64,000 nucleotides of DNA from assembly GCF_011397635.1 (NCBI RefSeq), contig NC_064775.1, forward strand, positions 19,326,954 through 19,390,953, read 5' to 3'. The notes below the pieces were generated by a model. That model was not told the origin of the DNA. It saw only the letters and a program-made list of their open reading frames with translations, and did no database searches. Numbering within the stretch: position 1 is the stretch's first letter; each line of letters opens with the position of its first letter. The stretch comes from Epinephelus fuscoguttatus. Taxonomy: Eukaryota; Chordata; Actinopteri; Perciformes; Serranidae. A program made the position numbers and the translations under genes. Below, one piece after another: positions 32,163 to 44,188 of this stretch.

Positions 32163-32436
32163 ATTGTGTCATACGGATTACTGTTAATTTATTATGCTGA
32201 TCTGTTCTGTACAACATCTATTGCACGTCTGTCCTTCTGGAAGAGGGATCCCTCCTCAGTTGCTCTTCCTGAGGTTTCTACCATTTTTTTACCCCGTTAA
32301 AGGTTTTTTTGGGGGGAGTTTTTCCTTATCCGCTGTGAGGGTCCTAAGGACAGATGGATGTTGTATGCTGTAAAGGCAAATTGTGATTTGTGATATTGGG
32401 CTTTATAAATAAAATTGATTGATTGAAATTGATTGA
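30482..32436 (+). mobile_element. L2-type LINE, 5' truncated
   Basis: It begins abruptly inside the RT (LVLLDLSAAFDTIDHQ), runs to the ORF2 stop at 31,618, then an 800-bp 3' UTR with the (CT)n and GGGCTTTATAAATAAAATTG landmarks and an ATTG-repeat tail (about 32,410-32,436). The ORF is still open, which suggests recent insertion. Confidence 0.9.
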
Positions 32437-32439
32437 AAA

Positions 32440-33170
32440 CTTACATACAAACACACAAACACATACTTATGAGGCAATAATCTTGTTAATTCAGAAAAGA
32501 GTTTTGTTTATTTCCATGAAAATTTAATAAATCTCATTAACTGAAAATTTAAGAATATCATAAGTGTTCCTCAACCTGTTCAGTTGAGCCTGTGTGAAGG
32601 CAACAGTTGATATTCTGAAACTAAAGTGTGAGAGGGATCAGATGTAATATTACTTGTCAAAGACAATATTCTTTTAGCAAACGCAGATTGAAAACTTGAC
32701 CCAGGTGTGTGACCCTCAGTCACTGGGGAGATATGAAAGGAGTCTGTACTTCATTAGGTTCACTGTGTGTACAATTGCCAAAGAAACATAAGTTCATCAG
32801 GTTCAGTCATGCTTGTTGTTTGTTTGGTGTCATGCACCTGGAACACTTGGAGGTCAAAGTTTCACAGATAACAGGCACTCCCGCTCTTGTCAAGCCGATA
32901 ACAAGTGAGCTACAAAAACCTTAATCTCGCCTTGATTCCATCAGAAAATTGTAACTTGTCCTTGAATCCAAACACTGATGCCTTGACTTATCTGTGTCAT
33001 GAGAGGACCAATTACCAGTTAGCACACCTGAGGTTTTATAGTTCAAAACACATTCACACACACTTCTCAAGAATGACATGAAATATGCTCATTTTAAAAT
33101 GTTTTTTTACATATATATTTTGCATAAAACAGTTGAAATGACTAGGTAGCAACCACCACCCAAGCAACAG
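32440..33170. other. No gene seen
   Basis: Unique-looking AT-rich sequence with no coding or repeat signal that I can assign. Confidence 0.4.
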
Positions 33171-33177
33171 TGAGAGT

Positions 33178-33420
33178 TATACTGAACAAAATTTCAAATG
33201 CAACACTTGTTTTTGCTCCCATTTTTTACAGGCTGATGTTAAAGATCTAAGATTTTTCATACACTCAATAGATATACAGTGGCATGTAAAAAGCTGAGGC
33301 ACCCCTGGTCAAAATTTTGTTTACTGCAAGTAGTTAAAAAAGTAGAAGATGAACTCATCACCAAAAGGCATGAATGTAAAGCTGAAACATTTCTTCAATA
33401 TTTTAAGTAGGATTTCTTTT
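33178..33420. repeat. Two Tc1-like repeat ends
   Basis: TATACTGAACAAAATTTCAA with CAACACTTGTTTTTGCTCCC (33,178-33,275) matches a common fish Tc1-like terminal sequence. ACAGTGGCATGTAAAAAGCT with CACCCCTGGTCAAAATTTTG (33,276-33,420) matches another. Both are fragments. Confidence 0.55.
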
Positions 33421-33499
33421 TAATTTCAATCTTGCTATGCTGGCCTGGTCTTAAATTATAACCTTGGCCACTGCAGTGGAGAAATAGGGGCCTCAGCCA

Positions 33500-34450
33500 A
33501 CCCCGGTGGTGAGCAACCAAACTGGATGGATCTTTGGCGTAACCTTGTAAGGGGTCAAGGTACAAGCAATAAATGCAAACCACATTTCCTAGAAACATGC
33601 TGGTGTATCATGCCCAGACGGGAGTCAGATGCAACACATCCAACATGCACCCAACCCTTTTCACCAGTCCCGTGGCTTTCCAGCAAGCACAGAACCCGAA
33701 AAGGAGCACACCATGTCCAAGAGATCTGACCATACAGATGGGCAAGGTGTAGACCAGGACACAACTGAACAAGACTGCCAACAGTGCCGCACCATTTGTA
33801 AAGTTTGCATGGCCCACAGTGGGAGGGTCCCTGCCCATCCACCTGTCGCCTTCCAGGATGCATCTTGCAAAACATCTCTTGGAAAAAGCCTAACTGTCCA
33901 CACCATCACCAAAGTACAAAAACATCTCATCAGTGCATCTGTGGTGAATTTAATAGCTACGGCTCACTGTCATTGCAGTGGAACATCACGTCAAAGTGTC
34001 TGAAGTGATCCCATTGCAGCTGGTATCTAACCTTAGGCAGTTCTTGGCAGGCTTTGCAAGGAGGTGACTGCTGGCGCTTGAAGCAATAGTGATAAAGGTT
34101 TGCACTGGCATTGAGGCCAGGACATGAAGGGCATTGATGAGATTGTAGAAGTGGTAACACCATCTGTGGAGAAAGCTGGTCAGTGGTCAAATCACTGATC
34201 ACTGACGAATGGAAGATGCTGAGAATATCATTTATGTCACATACTGTGGGCTCCACACATATTTGGGTAGGCACATCCTAATTAGCTGGCTATGTTTATG
34301 CAAATTTCAGTGGGTGAGTGTGTGCTTGTCATTGGAGTAGAGTATTGTTCATAGAATCCACTGAAGGGTGAAACATGTTTGAGGTAGAACCCTGTATACC
34401 ATTCTGATGTAGTCAGTGTTAATGGTACAGCCAGGGCATTTCTTTTAATG
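33500..34450. other. Unassigned region, possible old coding relic
   Basis: Several overlapping ORFs on both strands are cysteine-rich (for example CPSCPGLNASANLYHYCFKR on the minus strand at about 34,160-34,100) but none matches a family I recognise. Sequence near 34,440-34,540 recurs at 45,700-45,800, so part is repetitive. Confidence 0.35.
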
Positions 34451-35562
34451 TGGGTAAATTCTCATTCTTATCAGCTCATCTGGGATGCCTCAAGAATCTA
34501 TGTTGGGTCCTGTATTTTCTTACCCCATGCAATCTTTATCTTGGTCAAATTTTTTAGGCTTTCTTTCACTGCTTTGCTGACAACACTTTACAATTTATGT
34601 ACCAAAAAAAAAAGTCCTATTCCCATAGAATTACTTTTAAGCTCTCATTGTTTGATCGTAATGTTACACATCATTTATAACGCGTTCCCAAGCATGTTTA
34701 CAGTATTATTTTTTTTAATGTGCTTTAAAAAATAACAGGACTTGATTTGACTTATTTAGTCCAAATGATGTGAACAACATTTTGAGTAAATTTCCTCTTA
34801 ATTTTGAAAAGTTTTGGTTTTTTTTATACAAATGAAATGTTTATGGTCTGATTTTATTGGATTTGAGTCATTTTTGTTGACTCACTTAACAGTTTTGTAC
34901 AGGACTTGTATTACAGAGATGGCAGCCTCTGGGGCTGAAAAATGAAGCCAACATGCAGGTACCACACACTGCAGTTCCTCAAATGGCCACTTAATGCTGG
35001 CTCCTTGAGCAAGTCAGTCCCCCTTAAAACACTCAACTTTACAGCAGAAATAAACATGTTAGCAGCCTGGTACTCAAAATGGTTTTGGTTTCTAGGCTTG
35101 GGTGCTATTGTGGTATTACCTTATACAAGGTTATTTAGAAATCCCAACAGTATAATTTTCAATACTGTCAAAAATACATACGTCCATCTAACTATTTCAC
35201 TTGTACTGAGAAGCTTAAATGATCAATTATTTTACCTGGCAGATACCGCAGGGAAAACAACACATTTGCAAAATGTAGTAAATTCACATTGTGGTGTTGG
35301 GGGGTTGGGGAGTAGTGCCGCACACTAGTACCATCATACCATCAAAGTTATTAGGGTTTCAAAAAATAGATACTGCCCAAGCCTATTTGTCTCTTAAGCT
35401 AATTTTGGCATTATACAGGGGGTGAATTTAATAGGGCTCACATTTTTCAATGTAAATAAGGCTGAAAGTCATGCATAGCTAAGAGCGTGACTAATTTAAT
35501 TGACAGCTCAGTGCTGTTCATTGACAAGTCACTATCACAGCGACATCGCCGGTTGGGAAACC

Positions 35563-35875
35563 ATCCCAGCCAACTTTTGTATGTGGGGCCCATGTGGGTA
35601 GAAAATGAGCTGAAAATGGGCCCTATATGGAACTGTCCACTGGTTACATATTGGCCCCATGACATTTAACCACATGGGTAGGTGTTTACCCAAGTGGGCC
35701 CCAGATAAGATGCTCATTTCAGACCCATACCCACTTTGTAGTCAGGTAGCCCCAACATGACCCATGTGGACAATTGGCCAATACCAATACGAAACACATG
35801 GACATTCCCAACTATGGCCCATTTTTCAGCCCATGTACTACCCACATAGGCCCTATATATAAATGTTGGCTGGGT
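35563..35875. mobile_element. MITE-like palindromic element, copy 2
   Basis: Inverted ends CCCAGCCAACTTTTGTATGT and the complement ending ATGTTGGCTGGG, with internal GGGCCCA/TGGGCC symmetry. Same family as 9,525-9,830. Confidence 0.8.
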
Positions 35876-35904
35876 GTAGCATCACCCTGCATTCGCAGAG
35901 TATA

Positions 35905-36205
35905 GCCTTAAAGGCCCAAATATACTCGGGTGGAATGTACGCGGAGCGGACTCCGCGGAGGTCCGCCTGGACTAAAAACGGACGTCCACAAGCCCTGTGC
36001 ACGCAAAACTCAGATTTTACGACTGCGCGGACTCCGCTCCACGCACCACTGTCATACAAAAGACTGCTTGGCATGTATTTTTCACATTGCAGGGATTTTT
36101 CACATTCACATTTTACAGGAAACTACAACGCGGAAGTGCGCTCGACTATGGAAGCCCGAATGACTGCGGACATTCCTCGCGGAGTCCGCTCTGCTTATAG
36201 TACTC
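35905..36205. repeat. GC-richer inverted element
   Basis: A locally GC-rich block with GGAGCGGACTCCGCGGA near the left and CGCGGAGTCCGCTCTGC near the right, plus internal CGGACTCCGCTCC. Likely a small DNA-transposon derivative; ends not defined. Confidence 0.5.
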
Positions 36206-37111
36206 AGGCGTCATCTGTTGATCCAAATTAGCTAACGAAATGAACAATATTTCTCTGAATAATCAGTTACTGGGGAGTGATCTTAACAGAAATAATAACT
36301 GTTAAGTGCAAATTTGTAATATGCACTCTATTGAGGTAAATTGTAATTTTCATTGCTTTTAGCTCCATGTAAGAGTCTTCAGATAACTGACATTTGTTTA
36401 AATAGGCGCTGGGTTATAAAATATGGAAGCATATTGCTGCCATGTTAGATAAACTCTGATCAGTATCAGGTATCAATCAATCAATCAATCAATCAATTTT
36501 ATTTATAAAGCCCAATATCACAAATCACAATTTGCCTCACAGGGCTTTACACACAACATCCCTCTGTCCTTAGGACCCTCGCAGTTGATAAGGAAAAACT
36601 CCCCCCAAAAAAACCCTTTAACGGGGGAAAAAATGGTAGAAACCTCAGGAAGAGCAACTGAGGAGGGATCCCTCTTCCAGGACGGACAGACGTGCAATAG
36701 ATGTCGCACAGAACAGATCAGCATAATAAATTAACAGTAATCCATATGATGCAATGAGACAGAAAGAAAGACAGAGACAGAGAGAGATGCAGGACAGACG
36801 ATAATGATAATAGCTTACAACAACATTCATTAAAGTAATAATATTACAATAATAATTACGGCTATTGTGGTACAATATGATGAAAGTATATATTAATATC
36901 TGATAGTATACATAGGTGACAATGATCATATGTGTTTAATAACATAAGTATGACTAATGATAACAGCAGCAGCAGGAGGCATCTGGCAGGACCACGGCAG
37001 CAGCACAACCACTCACATCACACTATCCAGGCACCGCTGCGATATAAGTTAACCTGCAAGACAGTGTAGCACAAAGGCTCCGGAGAAGAAGCCGAGTTAG
37101 TGACATGCAGT

Positions 37112-38048
37112 CAGGGCTGTCCCTCCCTAAATGCAGAACACGCGCTGTGCGTAGGGCCTCATCTTCAATGGGGGGCCACATTTTGCGCGAGGGGACGCAT
37201 TTGCGCATATGCGCAATGAATGCACACAAGCGCTACCGTGAGGCTTGTGTAGAATCAGCTCGAGGAAGGAGAGATGAGACCTGACCGCCCATGCGTTGCT
37301 GCAATGATTGACAGCACTCGACATCTGAACAATAAGAGGGGTACGCTGGCAGGCACTTGTAGAGCTGCAGCAGGTGAAGAGTTGTCAACATGTCGTCCAA
37401 AAGAGCCTCAGGAGTATGTGCGGGGACGGGAGGGCGTGGGGGCTCCACGGAGGGGGAGACCCGAGCCTCGGGGGTATGTGCGGGGCCGGGAGGTTGGATG
37501 CTCCCAGAGAGGGGAGAGGGAGAAATATAGCTAAATAAGATGAAAATAGAAAAGAATGTCTCTGTATTTTATTTCTGTTTTCAGTGTTTAATTAAGGTGG
37601 GAGAGGCGGAGGGCTGAGGGAGATCGGACGCCTCCAGAGAGGGGAGAGGGAGAAATATAACAAAATAAGATTAAAAAGGAAAAACCTGTCTCCCTCTTTT
37701 ATTATATTATCAGTGTTTAATCAAAGGTGGGGGATTGAGGTGGTGGAAGTTACTTTCTTTTGACGAGTAATTGATGGCTATTTGTGACTCAGATTTGTTG
37801 ATTTATTTATTTCAGTTTGAAGTTATTTTTATTTAATATTTATTTATTTATTTCAGGTTGAATTTTTTATTTTATTTGACTCATACAGCCAAACTACTGT
37901 ATCTACAGTACATTTGTTATTGCCAGTAAAGGTTGTCAAGTTAAATGGCAAGTTGTTGTACAGTCATTTTGTACCTATGATACATTTGGGATGGGGGCCT
38001 CCAAATAAAACTTCGCTTAGGGTCCCAATTTGGTCAGGGGCAGCCCTG
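37112..38048. mobile_element. hAT-like element inserted in the LINE 3' UTR, exact 8-bp target duplication
   Basis: Ends CAGGGCTGTCCC (37,112) and GGGGCAGCCCTG (ending 38,048), with the perfect duplication CATGCAGT at 37,104-37,111 and 38,049-38,056. It is 937 bp, GC-rich in its left half, and has no recognisable transposase. Confidence 0.88.
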
Positions 38049-38102
38049 CATGCAGTACAGCTGAGTTAGCGAGATGCAGTAACAGGACATGAGTGTTAGC
38101 AA

Positions 38103-38139
<37 letters not shown>

Positions 38140-38917
38140 AGAGAAGGTGCCTGGTGTATTATAGGGGGTCCTCCGGCAGACTAGGCCTAAGTCAGCCTAA
38201 CTAGAGGCTGGTACAAGGCAAGCCTGAGCCAGCCCTAACTATAAGCTTTATCAAAGAGGAAAGTCTTAAGTCTAGTCTTAAATGTGGAGACGGTGTCTGC
38301 CTCCCAGACCGCAACAGGAAGATGATTCCACAGGAGAGGAGCCTGATAGCTGAAGGCTCTGGCTCCTGATCTACTTTCGAAGACTTTAGGGCCCAAGTAA
38401 CCCTGCATTCTCAGAGCACAGTGTTCTGGTGAGATAATATGGCACTATGAGCTCTCAATTCTGGATTTTACAAGGAGCCAGTGCAGGGAAGCTAAAACAG
38501 GAGAAATATGATCTCATTTCTTAGTTCCTGTTAGTATACATGCTGCTGCATTCTGAATTAGCTGGAGAGTTTTTAAAGACTTATTAGAGCTACCTGATGA
38601 TAGGGAGTTACAGTAATCAAGCCTTACGGGAACAAAAGCGTGGACCAATTTTTCTGCATCTTTTCGGGTCAAGATAGGCCTAATTTTAGCAATATTATGT
38701 CAGATGAAAAAACGCAGTATATGAGGTTTGTTTTAAATGAGAATTAAAAGACAAATCTTGGTCAAATATTACTCCAAGGTTTCTTACGGTAGTGCTAGAG
38801 GCCAGAGCAATGCAATCCAGGGAAACTGTATTATCAGATAAAGAGTCTCTGAGTTGTTTGGGGTCAAGAACAATAACTTTAGTTTTGTCTAAATTTAACA
38901 TCAGGAAATTGGTGCTC

Positions 38918-38920
<3 letters not shown>

Positions 38921-38951
<31 letters not shown>

Positions 38952-39203
38952 TTTATTTATAAAGCCCAATATTACAAATCACAATTTGCCTCACAGGGCT
39001 TTACAGCATACAACATCCCTCTGTCCTTATGACCCTCACAGCGGATAAGGAAAAACTCCCCAAAAAAACCCCTTTAACGGGGGAAAAAAACGGTAGAAAC
39101 CTCAGGAAGAGCAACTGAGGAGGGATCCCTCTTCCAGGACGGACAGACGTGCAATAGATGTCGTACAGAACAGATCAGCATAATAAATTAACAGTAATCC
39201 ATA
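38921..39203 (-). mobile_element. L2-type LINE 3' tail nested in the RT of the antisense LINE
   Basis: About 280 bp of 3' UTR with an AATC-repeat tail at 38,921-38,950 splits the RT frame between KDIKTWM and STNFLML. The sequence GATGA borders both sides, a likely short target duplication. Confidence 0.85.
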
Positions 39204-39592
39204 AACAGTCATCCAGGTTTTTATGTCTTTAAGGCATTTTTGAAGTTTAGTTAATTGATCAGTTTCTTCTGGCTTTATCGATAAATACAACTGTGTATCA
39301 TCCGCATAACAATGGAAATTTACAGAGTGATTTCTAATGATGTTACCTAAGGGAAGCATCTATAGAATGAATAGGATTGGTCCGAGCACAGAACCTTGTG
39401 GAGCTCCAAAACAAACTTAGTACGTAGAGATGAGTCATCATTAACATGAACGAACTGAAAACAGTCAGATAATTAAGATTTAAACCAGCTTAGTGCAGAA
39501 GCTTTCAGGCCAATTAAATGTTCCAGACTCTGTAGCAGAACTTGATGGTAATAACATAAAAGGTTTTGTGTTGTATGTTGTTTACATTATTA

Positions 39593-40165
39593 CAGTAAAA
39601 CTTCAATTATACTCCCAGTCCCTTTTACTAGCCCTGTGTGGCTACACATTTTGACAAATAAAGGCCTGTCTCAATTAGACACCTGGTCTGGTTGCCAAGC
39701 AGTTCATTCGCATGTATAAAACTGGATTGTTGGCTACCTCAAATTATGTGTCCATTCCTCTATTACCCTGTAAGTTATTCATATTCCTTCAGTCCATAAG
39801 GTTCCTCAGATCAGAAGAGTTGAAAGGGTTTTAATGAAAATTAAACCAAGTTGTGAATTTTGTTCTGAGAGGATAAAGTGGTGCTCTGTTGGTATGCCGG
39901 GTGCTGTAATGCTCGAGTGTCATAACTCACTCTCTCTCTGATACGCTGTCTGTTGGAGCTAGATCAGATGAATAATTCATAATTGATATGTTATTCTATA
40001 CCTATTTTTTATAGAAGTAATATTCATACTGGTTTAAGTAAACAATTTGATTGTATTTCCCATCTTTGCTAAGCAACAGTTTTGTGTGGAAGGAATTAAA
40101 GGCCTGTCCCAAATTGAGGCCTGTTGATTTCAGTGATTTAAGCAAATAATAGCCGGGACTAATAA
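39593..40165 (-). mobile_element. Repeat 'X' copy 1 (CAGTAAAACTTCAATTA-type ends)
   Basis: A non-coding element with its right-end sequence at 39,593-39,705 (ACAGTAAAACTTCAATTATA, GTGTGGCTACACATTTTGAC, CTGGTCTGGTTGCCAAGCAG) and left-half sequence up to about 40,165. It is in reverse orientation to copy 2. It shows the uninterrupted order of the X sequence that is rearranged at 52-53.5 kb. The ends resemble pogo/Tigger-type termini, but I cannot confirm that. Confidence 0.65.
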
Positions 40166-40203
40166 CTGATGTTTTATGGTATGTCATACAAATTTATCAT
40201 ATT

Positions 40204-40830
40204 ACAGTAAAACTTCAATTAATAGCCCGGGCTATTTTCTGCTTAAATCACTGAATTCAATGCACTTATATTTAGGACAGACCTTTAATTCCTTTTACAC
40301 AAAACTATTGCACAGCAAAGATGAGATAAAAATTAGGCTTCAAATTACATCAGTTATGTATTATGTTATGACACTTGTTTCACGGCACTTGCGGATTATG
40401 GCACCGAGCATACTGACACAACACCACCTTATCCTGTTAAAACAATATTAGTTACTTGGATTCATTTATTAGAAAAACATTTTTGATTATTTTGATTATC
40501 GGATCCTTATGGACTACAGGAATATGGATAATGTACAGGTTAATCAAAAAATGGACACATATTCTGACTTTATTACAGAATATGACAGAGAACTACTTGT
40601 TTTTCATTGTGCTTGTAAATCTGAATGAATTTCAGTGTTCTCTGGTGCTCATGGTGTCAGTAAAATGAAATGAGCTAACATTTAAACAGTTATATTTGTA
40701 CATGCGATCGAAGCAGCTAACTAACGTTAACTCAAGTGGGTAGCAAACAACCCCGTTTTATACATCAAAAGAACTATTATAAAAATGAAAAAGCTTGGTA
40801 ACCAGACCAGGCGCGAGACAGGCCTTCATA
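40204..40830 (+). mobile_element. Repeat 'X' copy 2
   Basis: Starts CAGTAAAACTTCAATTAATA, runs through CCTTATCCTGTTAAAACAAT (about 40,428-40,447) and ends in GGTAACCAGACCAGGC near 40,815. Forward orientation; the right terminus is not intact. Confidence 0.65.
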
Positions 40831-40884
40831 TAGTTTTATTATGAGAAGAAACTTTTCTTGTTATAAGAATGTACCATTTTTCTT

Positions 40885-40971
40885 GTGATGTGAAATGTTT
40901 AACATTTCACATCACATTTTCACATTTCATGTTCTAACGTGATCATTTATCACGTTAGAACATGAAATGTG
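40885..40971. repeat. Two adjacent perfect hairpins
   Basis: GTGATGTGAAATGTT with its exact complement (15-bp arms, 1-nt loop) at 40,885-40,915, followed by a second with perfect 23-bp arms and a 5-nt loop at 40,921-40,971. The two share the CACATTTCA word. Confidence 0.92.
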
Positions 40972-41169
40972 TCATGTTACAACGTGATAACTTGACGTAT
41001 TATTATAATATAAAACTTTAAATGAGGAAACTGTGTTGGAGAACAGCTGTTTGTAGATCAAATATCCAACAGCCAGTTACAACAGCTGACCATTAATTAA
41101 TTATTATCAGACCAACACGTGGTTGGCACAGTGACAAATTGTGCCAGCTCATCCATTACAGAGCAAATT

Positions 41170-41870
41170 ACAGGCTGTCTTTAAAGTTATCCAAATTCAG
41201 CTTTCACAACTAAAGCTAGTTTAAAATGCTGATAAAACAAAGTTAATGCATTTCTCAAATGCTAGGAAGAAGCCTGTGAACCCTCCTGATGTTATTACCG
41301 CTCAGGGGAAGAAGCTAGAGGTTGTCACTTGTTACAAATATCTCGGTATTTGACTGGATGACTCTCTGTCTTTTAAACCTCAGATTGATAATTTTCTTAA
41401 AAAGCTGAGGCTAAAGTTTGGGTTTTATTTCAGAAACAGGTCATGTTTCTCCTTTGAGGCCTTCACTTATTACTGTGCACTTTATTCCAGAGCTGGTTGG
41501 CCATCTTTGACCTTTTGAAGGCTCAGTCACTGGCATTTGTTTATTTATAAAGCCATACTGGGTAAAGTCCATTCGTACATTTGTACTTTGATTAAACAGG
41601 CATACCACAGACTGTGGTTATAGTCTGAGATCTCAAGACTTAAGTTTGTTGTCGGTTTCTAGTGCTCAGACTGAGCTGGGAAAGAAAGCTTTTATTTGCT
41701 CTCACCTGGAACAACCTAACTCTGCGTGTTACTGTGTATCTTTTATGCTTTTATTGTGTGGTTGTTTGGCTGTAACTTTTTGTGTGCTGCTGTGTTGGCC
41801 AGATCTCCCTTGTGAAAGAGATTGCTGGATCTCATCGGGACTTGCATGGTTAAATATGGGTTAAGTATAA
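41170..41870 (+). pseudogene. Non-LTR RT fragment
   Basis: The plus strand reads LKLNADKTKLMHFSNARKK-like sequence, VTCYKYLGI-stop-LDDSLSFKPQID, then LRLKFGFYFRNRSCFSFEA. This is the region after the RT active site of a CR1/L2-type LINE, with stops and deletions. Confidence 0.65.
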
Positions 41871-42509
41871 AAAAGATAAAAAGGAAGCTAGGCTGTCTCT
41901 TATCCTTACTCCTCCACAGATTAAAATCTATTTATAAAGCTCAATATCACAACTCACAATATGTGTCAGAAGGCTTTACAACATAGCTTGCGACATCCCT
42001 CTGTCCTTGGACCTTCACAGTAGAAAAGGAATATGCCTCAGAGTAGATTTATTTAATCAGAATTATGGTTTGACCCTGATTAATGGTCAGCAGTTGGAAC
42101 TGGCTGTTGGAAATTTGATCTCTGAGTCTTTTTAACTGGTTGGAGTTATGGAGCATTTAATGCAAAGGTATGAATGCGATGACAGTGAGGCTTAAGAACA
42201 AGACTTTTTCTTCATGGATGAAAAATACATGGTTGTTTTTTGTTTTGAAGGCAATCTGAGGTGAGGTGAAGCAGAGAGGTGTCATCAGGCGTAGGCTAGT
42301 TTCCAAGCATCAGTTCCGACAGTTATGGCTACTCCCAAACAGCTGCAAACAGCTTTTTCTACACACCTATCCCAACTGATTTTGACAGAGAATCACTTAA
42401 ATCCTTTTTAGTTTAGGCCAACAATACACATCTTTATCACAATATCATCCACTGCGTTAAATAACAGCAAAATCTTGCCATGTCTCAAGCATGAAGCAGA
42501 ACTTAATCA

Positions 42510-42563
42510 AGTTTCGCCCATTTACTACCCACATGGGCCGCAAATGCAAATGTTGGCTGGGTA
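42510..42563. repeat. Fragment of the 9.5-kb/35.6-kb MITE family
   Basis: CCCATTTACTACCCACATGG, then AAATGTTGGCTGGGTA, matches one end of that MITE. Confidence 0.7.
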
Positions 42564-42784
42564 ATAAGAAGATAAATAGTTTATTGTTAGAACAAGAAAA
42601 GCTTTTTGTTTTGTTTTGTTTTTTTGTTTTTGTTTTTTACAAGACGAGCTATTGTTATAACATGAAAATGTCTTAAAATTTGTAAAAACTTGAAAAAAGA
42701 TCTTGTTGTACCAACAAACTTATCTTGACATCAATACACGTCCATAATAAAAAACAACAACAGTAAAAGTAATAATAATAATAA

Positions 42785-43327
42785 CCTCCTGAGACCCAAA
42801 CTTTTGTTTGGTATGCAATTTTAAATTCTCCTAGTTATTCGGGATTATTAAGACCCAATAAGTATAAAAACCTTAACACTGTCAATGATTATAATAATAA
42901 TGATGAAGTCCCAATGTCCTCAAAGGAGACAATAATAAAAGTCCCAGCGTCTTCAAACTAGTACTTCCTAATTAACAGTGTCTTAGCTTGTTACTGTTGC
43001 TAAAATTGGTCAGATGTGTTGCCATATCAACCATCAATCATCTACAAACATGATTAATCATAAATACACAAGTTTCAACCATAACATTAAGTTTTGGACC
43101 TTGTTGGACCTTTTGTGTTGGGATTGGCTGCAGACTGACTTGGCAGAGATGGCTACCATCTTGTTTTTACATAGATTAGTGTATTGTGCTCTTACTACCA
43201 CTAGATGGCACAAAAAAGTGTCCATGAATGAGGACAACAGATCTAAGTCAAGTAGAATGAAGTAGGTCTATAAGGTCAAGTAAACCCAAAATATGATGTC
43301 CTCATATGAGGACACAGGATCTCAGAA
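42785..43327. mobile_element. MITE related to 10,899-11,581
   Basis: Starts CCTCCTGAGACCCAAACTTT, contains the shared block TAATTAACAGTGTCTTAGCT and ends with GTCCTCATATGAGGACACAG, GATCTCAG. About 540 bp, non-coding. Confidence 0.75.
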
Positions 43328-43442
43328 AGATGATAAAGCCTATTGTATTACATGGAAGTCCTTATAACAACAATTTTATATGGCATATGAAAACAGAAAA
43401 GCTGTATTTTACACCTATATAATGTTCTTTGATTCATCTTAC

Positions 43443-43586
43443 CAACACCAGAAAATCATCAATCCATCTCCCGATTTGATCAGACTCAAGGTGGCCAAGC
43501 CAGGACACCTGATACGTGTGGTTCCACGCTGTTTTAGTGATGTCAGTATAAACGTCACTTGCCAGAACGAAGGGGACACACAGCCA
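43443..43586 (-). pseudogene. slc5a7-like: slc5a7-like copy C, exon 5
   Basis: 144 nt like copy A exon 5 ([20 protein letters not shown], then [20 protein letters not shown]) with CACAG acceptor and GTAAGA donor. The reading frame itself is open. Confidence 0.85.
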
Positions 43587-43928
43587 CTGTGAAAAGAGGA
43601 ACTCCCTCAGCAAAATCTAATTGAAAGTTGCAGTGTTTCGGATTTAGTGGCATCTAGTGGTGAAGTTGCAGAACTTGGACTTCTCACATGTTTTAAGTGT
43701 AGAGAAGAACTCTGGCACCCAAATCAGGAAAGGAAACAGTCCTATCTAGAGCCAGTGGTTGATTTGTCCTTTCTCGGCTACTGTAGAAAGAACAATTTTT
43801 ATTTTCAGGTGATGAAAACAAAGTTGGACCACTTTCTGCCAATAGATACCTCTAAAACCTTCACACTGGACATTAAAGAAGCAGACATTGAAACACATTA
43901 TCTCTAACCTTCATAGTGTAAAACTCAC

Positions 43929-44050
43929 CAAGCCGAGAAGCACCAGTGATATTTGGATTATATCAGTGGAAGCAACTGAGTAGAGACCTCCAAGACTAGT
44001 GTAGATGATCGCCACTGCAGCAGAGATCCAGACACAAACACTGAAGGGCA
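43929..44050 (-). pseudogene. slc5a7-like: slc5a7-like copy C, exon 4 (5' part unclear)
   Basis: Reads [20 protein letters not shown], then GLYSVASTDIIQISLVLLGL, with a GTGAGT donor. The first 25-30 nt of the copy A exon are poorly matched. The conserved aromatic of YSVA(Y/F)TD is a serine here. Confidence 0.82.
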
Positions 44051-44134
44051 GAAAAATTAGACTGAATGGGACGGAAAGTGAATGTGTCAGTTTGCATGTA
44101 CTTGTATGTGTGTACCCACATACAAGATACTTGT

Positions 44135-44150
44135 CCAGGGCCCCTTCTCT

Positions 44151-44188
<38 letters not shown>

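Larger units (their letters stand above)
36475..39540 (-). mobile_element. L2-type LINE, antisense, with two nested insertions
   Basis: Minus strand: RT pieces GNIIRNHSVNFHCYADDTQL (39,350-39,200), continuing after an insert with STNFLMLNLDKTKVIVLDPK (38,920), NLGVIFDQDLSFNSHLKQTS (38,780), then the C-terminal region and the 3' UTR down to an AATC-repeat tail at 36,475-36,497. Stops and frameshifts mark it as dead. A hAT interrupts the 3' UTR, and another LINE tail interrupts the RT. Confidence 0.88.

Noticed and set aside
33629..34003. 124-codon plus-strand ORF
   Set aside because: Overlaps comparably long ORFs on the other strand, has no recognised domain and no conserved context.
36475..36500. 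AATC direct repeats suggesting a CRISPR-like or satellite array
   Set aside because: They are the ATTG-type 3' tail of an L2 LINE; the same tail occurs at 38,921, 44,780 and 32,410.
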